A DNA stretch of 64,000 nt from CAWCDJ01 sp963794265 (GTDB taxonomy: Bacteria; Acidobacteriota; Terriglobia; Bryobacterales; Bryobacteraceae). A program made the translations under genes and the position numbers. The stretch is from assembly GCA_963794265.1 (NCBI GenBank), contig CAWCDJ010000003.1, forward strand, positions 186,001 to 250,000, written 5' to 3'. Below, piece after piece: positions 8,689 to 17,973 of the stretch. Numbering within the stretch: position 1 is the first letter of the stretch; the number at the start of each line of letters is the position of its first letter. Below the pieces are notes generated by a model that did not search any database, was not told the origin of the DNA, and was given only the letters and a program-made list of their open reading frames with translations.

Positions 8689-10143
8689 ATGCAAGCCCTA
8701 GCGTTGACTATATTGTTGGCAGGTCTGGGAGCGGCGGCGCAAACCGCCCCGCCCGCGCCCCCTGCTCCTCCGGCCGCTCCCGCCGAGCCGGCGCCCGTCG
8801 CGGTGCCTGTGCCCATGCCGGCGCCTGCCCCGGCGATCGTGCCGCTGCCTCCGGAACCGCCCGAGGCCCCCTTCGATTTTCAATACGACGCCGGCTTTAA
8901 TGACCGCATGATGGAGATGCAGGACCGCCTCGCCGGGATGAACCTGGCTCCCATGGCCAACGTCTCGAGACTCGGCGGAATGGCCTTCGCCCCTCAAATG
9001 GCAGGCTTCCGACGGTCCGCCAGCGAAGACCGCCTCTACGATTCCGGCCAGCGCGCCCTCGAGAACCGCCGCTGGGACGAAGCTCTCGAAGACTTCAACC
9101 AAGTCTCCTCCCGCGGCGGCTCCCGTGCCGACGGCGCCTGGTATTGGAAGGCCTACACCCTCAATAAACTGGGTCGCCGGGACGAATCCCTCGCGGCCCT
9201 CGCCGAGCTCCGCAAGAGCTTCCCCAGCAGCCGCTGGCTCGATGACGCCAAGGCCCTCGAGCTCGAAGTCAAGCAGGCCTCCGGGCAGAAAGTGGCCCCC
9301 GAGAGCGAATCCGATGACGACCTCAAGCTACTGGCCCTCAACGGCCTCATGCAGTCGGACCCCGACCGCGCTTTCCCGCTGCTCGAAAAGCTGCTCCACA
9401 GCGCGCAGTCGCCCAGGCTCAAGCGCAACGCCGTCTACGTGCTGGCCGCCAGCAGTTCCCCACGCGCCCAGCAGTTGCTGGAACAGATCGCGCGCGGCCA
9501 GGGCAACCCCGACCTGCAGTTGCTGGCCATCCGCTATTACGGCGAGCGCCGCCGGCAGAATCCCAACGCGTCGCAGGTGCTCTCGGAAATCTACGCCTCC
9601 TCGAGCGACACTGCCGTCAAGCGGGCCATTCTGAGCGCTTTCGAATCCTCGCGCGATAAGGACCGGCTGCTGCAGATCGCCCGAACCGAGAAGTCGCCCG
9701 AACTGCGCATCGAAGCGGTGCGCCGGCTCGCCTCCATGAATGACGCCCGCGCCGATGTCTGGCAGCTCTACCAGTCGGAAGCCGCGCCCGAAATCCGCAT
9801 GCAGATTCTCGAAGCCTTGCCGGCTAACGGCAACCTCGATAAATTCGTCGAGGTGGCTAAGACCGACAAAGATCCGCGCCTCCGCCGCATTGCCATCCAG
9901 CAACTGTCCAGCCAGCGCGCCGCCACCACCGGCGATGCCCTGGTCGCCATCTATAGCGCCGATCAGGATTCCGACGTGCGCCGCACGGTGATCGACGCGC
10001 TCTATTCGCAGCGCAACGTGAAAGACCTGGTGCAGGTGGCCCGCGCCGAAAAGGACCCCAAGATGAAGGAGCGGATCGTCGAGCGAATCGCCAACATGAA
10101 GTCTCCCGAAGCCACCGAATATCTGATGGAGATCCTCAAGTGA
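8689..10143 (+). CDS. Exported HEAT/TPR-repeat protein with Pro/Ala-rich linker
   Basis: 484-residue protein preceded by AGAGGTG ten bases before the ATG. A short signal peptide (MQALALTILLAGLGAAA) leads to about 45 residues of Pro/Ala/Val-rich sequence (APPAPPAPPAAP..., VPVPMPAPAP), probably an envelope-spanning linker. Residues about 110-170 look TPR-like (ALENRRWDEALEDFNQVSSRGG, YWKAYTLNKLGRRDESLAAL). From about residue 200 to the end there are tandem HEAT-type repeats, each containing phrases such as VKRAILSAFESSRDKDRLLQ and LRRIAIQQLSSQ. It follows the anti-sigma gene by 14 bases and overlaps the next gene. No enzymatic motif is visible; it is probably a protein-binding scaffold linked to the sigma/anti-sigma pair. 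Confidence 0.85.
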   Translation: MQALALTILLAGLGAAAQTAPPAPPAPPAAPAEPAPVAVPVPMPAPAPAIVPLPPEPPEAPFDFQYDAGFNDRMMEMQDRLAGMNLAPMANVSRLGGMAFAPQMAGFRRSASEDRLYDSGQRALENRRWDEALEDFNQVSSRGGSRADGAWYWKAYTLNKLGRRDESLAALAELRKSFPSSRWLDDAKALELEVKQASGQKVAPESESDDDLKLLALNGLMQSDPDRAFPLLEKLLHSAQSPRLKRNAVYVLAASSSPRAQQLLEQIARGQGNPDLQLLAIRYYGERRRQNPNASQVLSEIYASSSDTAVKRAILSAFESSRDKDRLLQIARTEKSPELRIEAVRRLASMNDARADVWQLYQSEAAPEIRMQILEALPANGNLDKFVEVAKTDKDPRLRRIAIQQLSSQRAATTGDALVAIYSADQDSDVRRTVIDALYSQRNVKDLVQVARAEKDPKMKERIVERIANMKSPEATEYLMEILK

Positions 10144-11120
10144 AATCCGCACTCTGCCTTTTGGCCGCCGCGCTGCCGCTTACCGCGCAGCCGAAGCTGC
10201 TGATCAACGCCCAAACCGATACGCGCGCGGCCGCCGGGGCGCTCGACCGTGTCTTCCGCGAGCTCACCGCCGCCCAGCCGCAGCCCGCGTGGATTGCCTA
10301 TAGCGTGCCCGTCGTGCGCGGCTACGGCCTCGGCTGCGAATACGTGCGCGACGATTTCCATACCGCCGGCGTCGTCCATCTCGAACCGCCCGCCGAGGTC
10401 GTGATTCTCTACCGCGTGGAAGCTAACGCCGTCACGCGGATCCGCTCCCTCTCGCCTGATTGCGAAATCGATGCCGGCGGTCTGCCGGTTCACTGGCTCA
10501 CGGGTGTCGATCCCGCCCGGAGCGTCGCGCTGCTCGCCTCGTTCCTCGATGCCCGCGACCGCCTGGGCGACTCCATGGTGTCGGCCATCGCGAGTCACGC
10601 CGGCCCAGCCGCGGAGGAAGCCCTCGACCGGTTTGCCGCCGCCGGCCAGCCGCTCTCGCTGCGCCGCCGCGCTCTGTTCGCCATGGCTCGCCGCGGCCCT
10701 CACGGCTTCGAAGCGTTGAAGAAGGTTCTGGTCTCCGACCCCGACGAGCGCATCCGCGAGCGCGCCGTCACGGCCATCGCCGAGTCGGAGGAGCCCGGCG
10801 CCGCGAGCCTCCTGCTCGAGACCGCCCGCACCGCCTCCGATTCGCGTTTGCGCGCGCAAGCCGTCGGCGCGCTGGCCCGCAAGCCGTCGCCGCAGAACGC
10901 CGGGATCCTGGCCGGCATCGCCGAATCGGACCCGGACCGCGACGTGCGCCGCCGCGCCATTTCCGCCCTGCGTTCGCTGCCCGACGATCAGGGCATCCCC
11001 GCGCTCATCAGCCTGGCGAAGACATCCCGCGACCCCGAAACCCGCCGCCAGTCGATGTCCGAACTGGCCCAATCGCGCGACCCCCGCGCCCTCGCCCTCT
11101 TCGAAGAGATTTTGAAGTAG
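10140..11120 (+). CDS. Exported HEAT-repeat protein
   Basis: 326-residue protein starting with GTG inside the stop of the preceding HEAT gene (GTGA overlap). The first 18 residues (MKSALCLLAAALPLTAQP) form a short signal peptide. The N-terminal half (to about residue 150) is a mixed domain with two Cys (GLGCEYVRDDF and LSPDCEI). The C-terminal half is HEAT repeats (LRRRALFAMARRG, IRERAVTAIAESEE, VRRRAISALRSLPDDQG, TRRQSMSELAQSRDP). It is the last gene of the sigma/anti-sigma/HEAT/HEAT operon. The TAG stop is the TAG of a family-B palindromic repeat. No function can be named beyond a likely protein-interaction role. Confidence 0.8.
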   Translation: MKSALCLLAAALPLTAQPKLLINAQTDTRAAAGALDRVFRELTAAQPQPAWIAYSVPVVRGYGLGCEYVRDDFHTAGVVHLEPPAEVVILYRVEANAVTRIRSLSPDCEIDAGGLPVHWLTGVDPARSVALLASFLDARDRLGDSMVSAIASHAGPAAEEALDRFAAAGQPLSLRRRALFAMARRGPHGFEALKKVLVSDPDERIRERAVTAIAESEEPGAASLLLETARTASDSRLRAQAVGALARKPSPQNAGILAGIAESDPDRDVRRRAISALRSLPDDQGIPALISLAKTSRDPETRRQSMSELAQSRDPRALALFEEILK

Positions 11121-11141
11121 GGTAGGCCTCCTGGCCTGCCC
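11117..11141. repeat. Palindromic repeat family B, copy 1
   Basis: Arms GGTAGGCC and GGCCTGCC around a TCCT loop (8 base pairs with one G-T), preceded by GTA. The same unit is found at 40296, 50206 and, degraded, at 63563. Here it holds the stop codon of the HEAT gene and lies between convergent genes, where it could also act as a terminator hairpin. Confidence 0.75.
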
Positions 11142-11143
11142 CA

Positions 11144-13222
11144 CTATTGCCCCATCAACTCCTTGACCAAGCTATCCGCCCCGTACAACTTCTTCAGGAC
11201 CTCGGTCATCACCGCCGTGTGAACCGCCACGGCGCGATTCTGCTCGCCGTTGTACACGAAGTCTCCCACCAGCGACTCGATGTTCCCGTCGAAGATCAGT
11301 CCCACGATCTCGCCCTCCCGATTGATCACCGGCGACCCCGAGTTCCCCCCGATGATGTCGTTGGTCGTGACGAAATCCACCGGGGTTGCGAGATTCAGCT
11401 TCGACTCCCCTTTCACAAATCGATCCGTAAGCGCAAAATCGCCCTTGCAATCGAACCCCAGCGCGCGGTCATACAGCCCGTAGAGCGTGGTCTTGGGCGG
11501 CGCCTTGGTCCCGTTCATCGGATAGCCCTTCACTTCGCCGTAGGACAGCCGCAGGGTGAACGTCGCATCCGGATAGGTGCTCTTGCCGTACACCGCAAAC
11601 CTCGCTTTTCCGAGTTTCTCGCCCGCCTGCTGCAACACGCTCTCGACGTTCTGCTGTCTCCAATTGATGAGCTCGCGCCGCAGGGGGTCGATCTCGCGGG
11701 CCATCACGATCATGGGATCGTTCGACGCCGCTACCGCCGCGGCACCGCCCGCCACCAACTGCCGGCGGAATGCGGGATCCGCCAGTTTCGTCCCGTTCAC
11801 CAGCGCAGCGGCCGCCTGTTCGGGCGTCCGCCCCGCGAGCACGATCTTGAGGAACGGATCGTTGGGGCCCACACCGCTCAGGTCCCATTCGAGCGCGCCC
11901 GCCATCAGCGCCTGCTGCATTTCCGGATACACCGGCGCCGGCGAAAACATCCGCAGCTTCAAAGAGTCGAGTTGCGCGTCGTGGAAGCCCGGCAGCCGCT
12001 CGCCGTCCGGCCTCTGCACCTCCGCCATGTAATCCACGATGGTCGTCGCCATCGCCGCCAGCGACGATCCCAAATCGCGATAGGCGTCTTCATTGAGCCG
12101 CGAGAGCGACTTCTTCTCCGCCGCCGCCACTTCGTCCCATGCGCTGCCGTAAGCCGCGTTCCACTGCGGATTGGCCATCACCCTGGCCTTGAACTCCGCC
12201 TCTTCGGCAGCCTTCTTATCCATCACGGCTTTCGAGAGCAGCCCCTCGTACTGTCCCTCCCGGGCCTTCACGCTGTTTTCGAGACCGAAGATCATCGACG
12301 CCGCCTCGCGCGCCTGCTCCGGGCCGCGCGCCGAGTACTGCTTCAGCACCGCCAGCCGCTGCCGCAAATGCTTCAGCGTAAGCGGAAGGTCTACGTCCCG
12401 CATCATTTCGAGCTGTGCCAGCGTGTCCATCCGGCTGGTAGATCCAGGGTTGCCGGAGACGAACACCAGTTCGTGATCCGCCGCGCCCTTCGCGTTCCAC
12501 TTCAGGTAGTCCTTGCTGTCGATGGGTTTGCCGTTTTCATATACGCGGAACAGCGCGAAATCGATGTCGTACCGCGGGTAGGTGAAGTTATCCGAATCGC
12601 CGCCGAAGAACGCGACCTGCGCCTCAGGCGCGAACACCAGCCGCACGTCGGTGTACTTCTTGTAGCGGTAGAGCCAATATTCGCCGCCCTGGTAGAGCGT
12701 CACCACGTCGCTCCGCAACCCGGTCTTCCGCAAGCTCTCCCGTTCGATGGCCGCGATAGCCGCGCGCCGCGCCGCGAACTCTTCGGCCGGGGTCCTGGCC
12801 TGCTTCACCGCGTCGCTCACGCGGTCCGTCACGTTCTCCATCGACTCCAGGACATTCACTTCCAGGTCTGGAGACTTCATCTCCTGTTCCGGCGTTTCCG
12901 CGTAGAACCCGTTGCGAATGTAGTCGTGCTCCGGCGTGGAGTTCTTTTGCAGCTGGCCGCGCGCCACGTGGTGATTGGTAAGTAGCAGCCCATGCGGGCT
13001 GACGAACGACCCGGACCCTCCATCGTTCAACCGCACGCTCGAAAGCCGCACATGGTCGAGCCACTGTTGGGTCGGGCTGAACCCATACTGCTGCTGCAGT
13101 TGCTTCAACGGGGGGTTGTCGAAGGTCCACATGCCCTCGCCAGCGAACGAAGGGATACCGGCCAACAGCACGCCGCAAGCGGCCACAGTGGTAAAGCGGC
13201 CTACTAACTTCGCATAATTCAT
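11144..13222 (-). CDS. dpp7: S46-family dipeptidyl-peptidase, DPP7-type
   Basis: 692-residue exported serine peptidase that should release dipeptides from peptide N-termini. The signal peptide ends at SFAG. Catalytic His85 lies in LLTNHHVA. Catalytic Ser628 lies in IIGGNSGSPV. The Asp is probably in DIDFALFRVY. The residue 18 positions after the Ser sets specificity in this family: Arg in DPP11 (acidic P1), Gly in DPP7/DPP-BII (hydrophobic P1). Here it is Gly646 in IFDGNIES, so DPP7-like specificity is expected. The length is as usual for S46. A TATAAA box at 13242-13247 (minus strand) and a GGAG sit upstream of the ATG. Likely role: periplasmic peptide use. Confidence 0.92.
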   Translation of the reverse strand: MNYAKLVGRFTTVAACGVLLAGIPSFAGEGMWTFDNPPLKQLQQQYGFSPTQQWLDHVRLSSVRLNDGGSGSFVSPHGLLLTNHHVARGQLQKNSTPEHDYIRNGFYAETPEQEMKSPDLEVNVLESMENVTDRVSDAVKQARTPAEEFAARRAAIAAIERESLRKTGLRSDVVTLYQGGEYWLYRYKKYTDVRLVFAPEAQVAFFGGDSDNFTYPRYDIDFALFRVYENGKPIDSKDYLKWNAKGAADHELVFVSGNPGSTSRMDTLAQLEMMRDVDLPLTLKHLRQRLAVLKQYSARGPEQAREAASMIFGLENSVKAREGQYEGLLSKAVMDKKAAEEAEFKARVMANPQWNAAYGSAWDEVAAAEKKSLSRLNEDAYRDLGSSLAAMATTIVDYMAEVQRPDGERLPGFHDAQLDSLKLRMFSPAPVYPEMQQALMAGALEWDLSGVGPNDPFLKIVLAGRTPEQAAAALVNGTKLADPAFRRQLVAGGAAAVAASNDPMIVMAREIDPLRRELINWRQQNVESVLQQAGEKLGKARFAVYGKSTYPDATFTLRLSYGEVKGYPMNGTKAPPKTTLYGLYDRALGFDCKGDFALTDRFVKGESKLNLATPVDFVTTNDIIGGNSGSPVINREGEIVGLIFDGNIESLVGDFVYNGEQNRAVAVHTAVMTEVLKKLYGADSLVKELMGQ

Positions 13223-13273
13223 GTAATAGACGACTCCAACACCTTTATAGCCGATTTCGAGAGCCGTTTGCTT

Positions 13274-16200
13274 CTACTGCTTTCCGGGTATATGACGCAC
13301 CAATTCGCGGCTAAGATGGTGCGCCAGGTTACGGTCTGGCAGCAGCAGGGCTGATTCGAGCAGCGTCCGGCCTTCGTCGGCATGTCCCAGGTCGAGTTCC
13401 AGCATGCCGGAAACGACCGCGTTCCAGCCCGATTCGCCGGGGCGCGCGTGCGCCGCCTGAAGCCGCTGGCTCCAATCCGTCTCCCGAAAATCCGGCAGTT
13501 GCCGCGCCAGTTCGTAAGCGAACACCAGTTTCTCGGCGGTGCCCGGCGCGCTCAATTCGCGCAGCCGCTTTGCGGCCGCATCCGCCCGCCCGCAGTGCGC
13601 CTCCGCCATCCCGAGTTCCGCCTGGTTGGGTGCCGCGGCGATGAACGGGTCGAGCCCGTCGCGCGTGAACGGCAGTTTCCCGGCTGCATCTCCGATGTGA
13701 TCCACGATGAAGAGCGCCTCCGTGCAGCGGCCCAGCCGCGCGTCGGACGCGGCTTCGAGAGCGCGCACCCGGATCCACACCTGCCTCACATTAGTGCCGC
13801 CCTCCTCGCGCGGGAAAAAGCGGTTTTCGAACATCGCCCTGGCCTGGTCGAACCGCCCCGCCTCGGCATCACTCAGCGCCAGGTCGTAAACCATCGCCGC
13901 CGGCATGTGCGGTTTGTCGGGATAACGCTCGAGCGCCGCCGCCGTTTCCGTCGCCGGACGGCCCATCACCCCCAGCGCGGTGCTGAGCCCGGTGTACAGC
14001 TCGGTGTTCGCCGGGTCGGGCGCCAACCCCGCCTGAAACGCCTCCGCCGCGCCCGGGATGTCCCGTTTGATCCGGAGCAGCGTGCGCCCCAGGTCGGCAT
14101 CCAGCACCGGAATGCCGGGATTGAGCTTCTTCGCCGTCCGCCACTCCCCGATGGCCGCATCCACCAGCCCCGAAGCCATCCGCAGCGACCCCAGCAGGAA
14201 ATGCGCCGTCGCGTCTTCGGGGCGCGCGCGCACCGCGGCTTCCATCACCTCCAGGGTCTGCGAACCATACGGAAACACGTAGGCCGTCGGCAGTTTTGTG
14301 GCCGTGTCGTAATCCTCCGCGGCCGGCGCCCCCAGTTTTTGACGGCAGAATGCGCGGTAGTAAGCCACCACCGGGTTCTTCTGCGGCAAGGGCACCCCGG
14401 GCTCGGTCTGCTCTGCTGGCGGCTGCGGATACTGGCGCGAGAGCACCGTCAAGGCGTCGCGCCACAGCCCCAGCCGCATGTACCGCGCCGCGGCTTCGAG
14501 CACATGCGCGGCGTCCGGCTTCGAGCCTGTCCCCCTGAGCGCGCCGAGTTCCACCCGCGCGCGTGCGTCGCCGGGTTCCTCTTCGAGGTAAGCGGCGGCT
14601 TGCTTTACGTCGCCCTCGCGCGCCAGCAGTTCCGCCAGCTTCAGGGTACCGGCGGCGCGGAGCCCCGGCATGCGGCGCGCAGTTTCGAATTCGAGCCGCG
14701 CCTCCCTAAGCCGCCCGAGCCCTTCGTACGCCAGCCCGAGATAGTACGCAATCTCCGTATCGTAAGTGGCGCTCGCCTGCGCCGGTTCCAGCCAGCGAAC
14801 CGCGTCGTCGTACCGCAGCAGCGCCGCAGCCAGCCGTCCCGCCGCCACCCGGAGTGCCTGGTCGTCGGGCGTCTGCCGCAGCGCGCGGTCGTACACGTGA
14901 TATGCCTCGAGCAGGTTCCCGTTCAACTCCAGATCGGTGCCGGTTTCGAGCGGGCCACCCGCCGGAGGCCGTGGCTGCGCCCCGGTGTGGATGTTCCTGG
15001 CCGGCGTCCAGTCGTATCGGCCCTCGGTCTGCCGCATCAGAGCGTGTCCCGCGCCATCCAGTAATTCGAAGGTCGCGGGCGACCGCGGAGCGTCCGCCAG
15101 TTCCAGCGTAAACGTACGCTCGGGCGTCAGGTCCACCGTCTCTTCCCGCAGGACCCGCTGCCCGTCGAGAATCCGCACCTTCGCGCCCGCCACCGCGCGG
15201 TTCGCGTTGAACCCCGCCGCCAGCTTCCCACCCTCACGCCGCAGATACAGCACCCCGGCGAGATTCGCCCGCGTGATGCCGCCGATGGCGCGCACCGGCA
15301 TCCAGTATTCACTGAACCGGATGCTCCGCCGCGGCTCGAGAAACGCATAGGTTTCCTGGTTCCTCATCAGCCCCGCCTGCACTTCCACGTAGGCGCTGTT
15401 GTCGTCGGAAAGCGCGCGCCGCCAGTCGAGCCCATCGGCATCGACGCCCCAGGACCAGATCTTCTTCGCCGGCAGGTCCGCGTAATTCGCGTAGTGCACC
15501 ACGCCCGTCTGCGTCTTCGGATGATAGATCCCCATGAACGGTTCGCGGCTGCCGTGAACGAACCGGGAAACCGTGCCGCGGATTTGCTTGCCGATCACGC
15601 TCTGGTCGAGACCCTCGGAATCCACCGGCCAGGTGTCCACGTTGGTAAACCCGTGGCTGGCGCTCCAGCGCATGGGATACCAGATCTTCGAATCGTCCCA
15701 GACCCTCACGCCCGCGTTGTTCCACCAATAATACCGGTGCCGCACGTCGCTGCGGTTATAGAGCGTGACCCGTTCTTCGAGCACGGTGGACCCGGGCGCC
15801 AGCCGCAGCTCGACGGTCCACTGCATCCCGTACGGCCGGTCGATATTCCCCACGAAGATGGATGCGCTGCCGTCCGCGTTCTTCGCGGTGGAAAAATCCA
15901 CCGGCGACATCGACACCCAGTTATGCGATACCGGGAAATTGAACTCGACCCCGAATGCGGCCCACGCCCCGCGGTAGCCGATCTGCGCCTTCTTAATCGA
16001 CGGGTTCGCGTAAAACATAGGCTGCCCGCTGATCTTATCGATGCAGGTATAGAGGTGGCCGCCGATATCCGGCAGTACGGAGCACTTCAGATACTCGTTT
16101 TCGAGATACAGGGCGCGCCATGCCGTATCCACGCGCCGGTCGGTGATGCTCTCGCGCAGCGTGTAAGGGTAGTTGAACCGCGTCCCCGCGAACTGATCGA

Positions 16201-16345
16201 ACGGGGGATTGGGGTCAGGCGCCCCTTCCTGATACGTCGGGAGCGTGAGCACACCCTGCCACACGCGAACCTCGGCGGCGGAAGCTTCCAGGCAGAAGAC
16301 GACTGCCGCCGCAAGACACAAGAGTCTGACCCGCATGGGACTCAT
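13274..16345 (-). CDS. Exported DUF5107 / TPR-repeat protein
   Basis: About 1023 residues. An N-terminal signal peptide (MRVRLLCLAAAVVFCLEASAA) is followed by a DUF5107-type beta-sandwich domain covering roughly residues 30-400. Its features are FPVSHNW, RYYWWNNAGVRVWD and MGIYHPKTQTGVVHYA, which recall galactose-mutarotase-like folds. A smaller beta-domain comes next, and from about residue 480 to the end there are TPR units (LEAYHVYDRALRQTPDDQALRVAAGRL style). The family is linked to carbohydrate processing, but no reaction is established. Three in-frame Met codons (16360, 16345, 16336) are possible starts. Confidence 0.8.
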   Translation of the reverse strand: MSPMRVRLLCLAAAVVFCLEASAAEVRVWQGVLTLPTYQEGAPDPNPPFDQFAGTRFNYPYTLRESITDRRVDTAWRALYLENEYLKCSVLPDIGGHLYTCIDKISGQPMFYANPSIKKAQIGYRGAWAAFGVEFNFPVSHNWVSMSPVDFSTAKNADGSASIFVGNIDRPYGMQWTVELRLAPGSTVLEERVTLYNRSDVRHRYYWWNNAGVRVWDDSKIWYPMRWSASHGFTNVDTWPVDSEGLDQSVIGKQIRGTVSRFVHGSREPFMGIYHPKTQTGVVHYANYADLPAKKIWSWGVDADGLDWRRALSDDNSAYVEVQAGLMRNQETYAFLEPRRSIRFSEYWMPVRAIGGITRANLAGVLYLRREGGKLAAGFNANRAVAGAKVRILDGQRVLREETVDLTPERTFTLELADAPRSPATFELLDGAGHALMRQTEGRYDWTPARNIHTGAQPRPPAGGPLETGTDLELNGNLLEAYHVYDRALRQTPDDQALRVAAGRLAAALLRYDDAVRWLEPAQASATYDTEIAYYLGLAYEGLGRLREARLEFETARRMPGLRAAGTLKLAELLAREGDVKQAAAYLEEEPGDARARVELGALRGTGSKPDAAHVLEAAARYMRLGLWRDALTVLSRQYPQPPAEQTEPGVPLPQKNPVVAYYRAFCRQKLGAPAAEDYDTATKLPTAYVFPYGSQTLEVMEAAVRARPEDATAHFLLGSLRMASGLVDAAIGEWRTAKKLNPGIPVLDADLGRTLLRIKRDIPGAAEAFQAGLAPDPANTELYTGLSTALGVMGRPATETAAALERYPDKPHMPAAMVYDLALSDAEAGRFDQARAMFENRFFPREEGGTNVRQVWIRVRALEAASDARLGRCTEALFIVDHIGDAAGKLPFTRDGLDPFIAAAPNQAELGMAEAHCGRADAAAKRLRELSAPGTAEKLVFAYELARQLPDFRETDWSQRLQAAHARPGESGWNAVVSGMLELDLGHADEGRTLLESALLLPDRNLAHHLSRELVRHIPGKQ

Positions 16346-16452
16346 CGTACACCCGTGCATTCACGAAGGCGCTGGGGTTAGTGATCCTCAAGGCGAAGCC
16401 CGCTATCTTTCGCGATCCCGGAGAGGGCGACGAAGCGCGACGGCCGGCACTC

Positions 16453-17019
16453 TCATCTTAGACCCAGTTTCTTGGCCGCCGCCAGCAGGCCGATTGCTTC
16501 GCGAAGCCGCTTCTCCCTGGTCTCCTGCCGCTTTCCGGAGTCGATCCAGCCGATATACAGCCGCCGGTAGGAAGGCGCCAACTGCTCGAAATAGTTCCAC
16601 GCGCGCGGATTGGCCTTCAATTGCGTCTCGATGTAAGACGGAATGGTCGATACCGATGGCCGTGGCGCATCGCCGCTCCGGCTCGTCGGCGCCCGCTTCA
16701 ATCCCGGCGCCTCCAGTAACCCGCGCGCTTTGAGGTCCTCATAGCGCCGGCGATTGATGCTGGACCACTTGCTGCCGGGTTTGCGGGGAGTGACTTTGCG
16801 CGCGTAGCGGTCCGCATCCAGGCGCTTGACGATGCTGTCGATCCAACCGAAGCACAGCGCCTCCTCCACGATATCGGCATAGGTAATGGAGCCTTCCGTC
16901 GTGTCGTGCTTGTGCAGCACGAGCCATATTTCCGACTCTGAATCGTGGTGCGCTTGCAGCCAGTCCCGCCACTCCCGGCGGGTTCGCACCTCGAGCATGC
17001 CGGAGGTTGTCGCCGCCAT
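16453..17019 (-). CDS. YdeI/OmpD-associated family protein
   Basis: 188-residue cytoplasmic protein of the YdeI/OmdA ('bacteriocin protection') family. Typical features are REWRDWLQAHHDSESEIWLV near the N-terminus, the YADIVEEALCFGWIDS motif (residues 47-62), TPRKPGSKWSSINRRR (77-92) and a C-terminal helical part with AWNYFEQLAPSYRRLYIGWI (140-159). Molecular function is not established for the family. The start at 17019 is chosen because the family motif begins right after it; the open frame continues another 1.1 kb upstream only because it is antisense to the Rsm22-like gene. Confidence 0.85.
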   Translation of the reverse strand: MAATTSGMLEVRTRREWRDWLQAHHDSESEIWLVLHKHDTTEGSITYADIVEEALCFGWIDSIVKRLDADRYARKVTPRKPGSKWSSINRRRYEDLKARGLLEAPGLKRAPTSRSGDAPRPSVSTIPSYIETQLKANPRAWNYFEQLAPSYRRLYIGWIDSGKRQETREKRLREAIGLLAAAKKLGLR

Positions 17020-17046
17020 CTCTGCGCTTCCCTCTATCCTGAGATT

Positions 17047-17973
17047 ATGCAGCTTCCCGAGCCCGTCCGCCGCGCCATCGAAGCGCGCGCCGAAGCTCTC
17101 GGCTTCCCCGAACTGAAGCGCGCCGCCGCGGCCCTCTCGGAGGCGTACCGCGAAGGCCGCACCGCGCGTCTTGCGGACGACGCCCGCGCGGCTGCTTATC
17201 TCGTGACCCGCATGCCCGCCACGTACGCCGCGGCTCATCGGGTGCTTCACGAAGTCCGCGACCGCCTGGGCTCCGTCGCCACGGTTCTCGATGCCGGCGC
17301 AGGCACCGGCGCCGCCTCGCTCGCCGCGCGCGCCTGGTTTTCCGATGCCGCCATCACCATGGTCGAACGCGATTTCGCCCTCGCCGCCGCTTCCCGCGAG
17401 TGGCTTCCCGATGCCGAATGCCTCGTGCGCGATTTCACCGCCGGAGTTCCCGAGAGCGACCTGGTGATCGCCGCTTACTCGCTCGGCGAAGCCGGAGGCG
17501 CCGCGCATGCCGCGCGCCTGTGGCAGGCCGCCCGCCGCGCCCTGGTCCTGATCGAACCCGGCACCCCCCGCGGCTTCGAGTTGATTCGCGCCGTCCGGGA
17601 CGCGCTTCTCGCCGCCGGCGCCCGCATGATCGCGCCCTGCCCCGCCGAAGGCCCCTGCCCGATGGCTGCGCCCGATTGGTGCCACTTCGCCGCGCGCGTC
17701 GAGCGCTCGTCCCTGCACCGCCGCATCAAAGGCGGGGAACTCGGCCACGAGGACGAAAAGTTCAGCTACGTCGCGCTCGCCCGCGAGCCGGTCGCGCCGG
17801 CCGGCGCCCGCATCATTCGCCACCCGCAGCACTACCCCGGCCTGATTGTTCTCGAGGAATGCACGCCGCGGGGCCTGCGCACCGTCCGCGTCACGAAGCG
17901 CGACAAAGAGGCCTTTCGCGCCGCACGCCGCGCGTCCTGGGGTGACGCAGCCCCTCAGACCAGCGATTCCTGA
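17047..17973 (+). CDS. Rsm22-like small-ribosomal-subunit methyltransferase
   Basis: 308-residue SAM-dependent methyltransferase-like protein of the Rsm22 family. Motif I is VLDAGAGTGAASLAARAW (residues 79-96). The family's Cys-rich signature APCPAEGPCPMAAPDWCHF (about 196-214) is intact and in mitochondrial relatives binds an Fe-S cluster. The family acts in small-subunit ribosome biogenesis; enzymatic activity in bacteria is unproven. It starts 27 bases from the divergent YdeI-like gene and overlaps the convergent aldo/keto reductase by 19 bases. Confidence 0.85.
   Translation: MQLPEPVRRAIEARAEALGFPELKRAAAALSEAYREGRTARLADDARAAAYLVTRMPATYAAAHRVLHEVRDRLGSVATVLDAGAGTGAASLAARAWFSDAAITMVERDFALAAASREWLPDAECLVRDFTAGVPESDLVIAAYSLGEAGGAAHAARLWQAARRALVLIEPGTPRGFELIRAVRDALLAAGARMIAPCPAEGPCPMAAPDWCHFAARVERSSLHRRIKGGELGHEDEKFSYVALAREPVAPAGARIIRHPQHYPGLIVLEECTPRGLRTVRVTKRDKEAFRAARRASWGDAAPQTSDS

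Noticed and set aside
8740..8880. Pro/Ala-rich repeats as a CRISPR or tandem-repeat array
   Set aside because: They are codons of a low-complexity protein linker, not spaced identical repeats.
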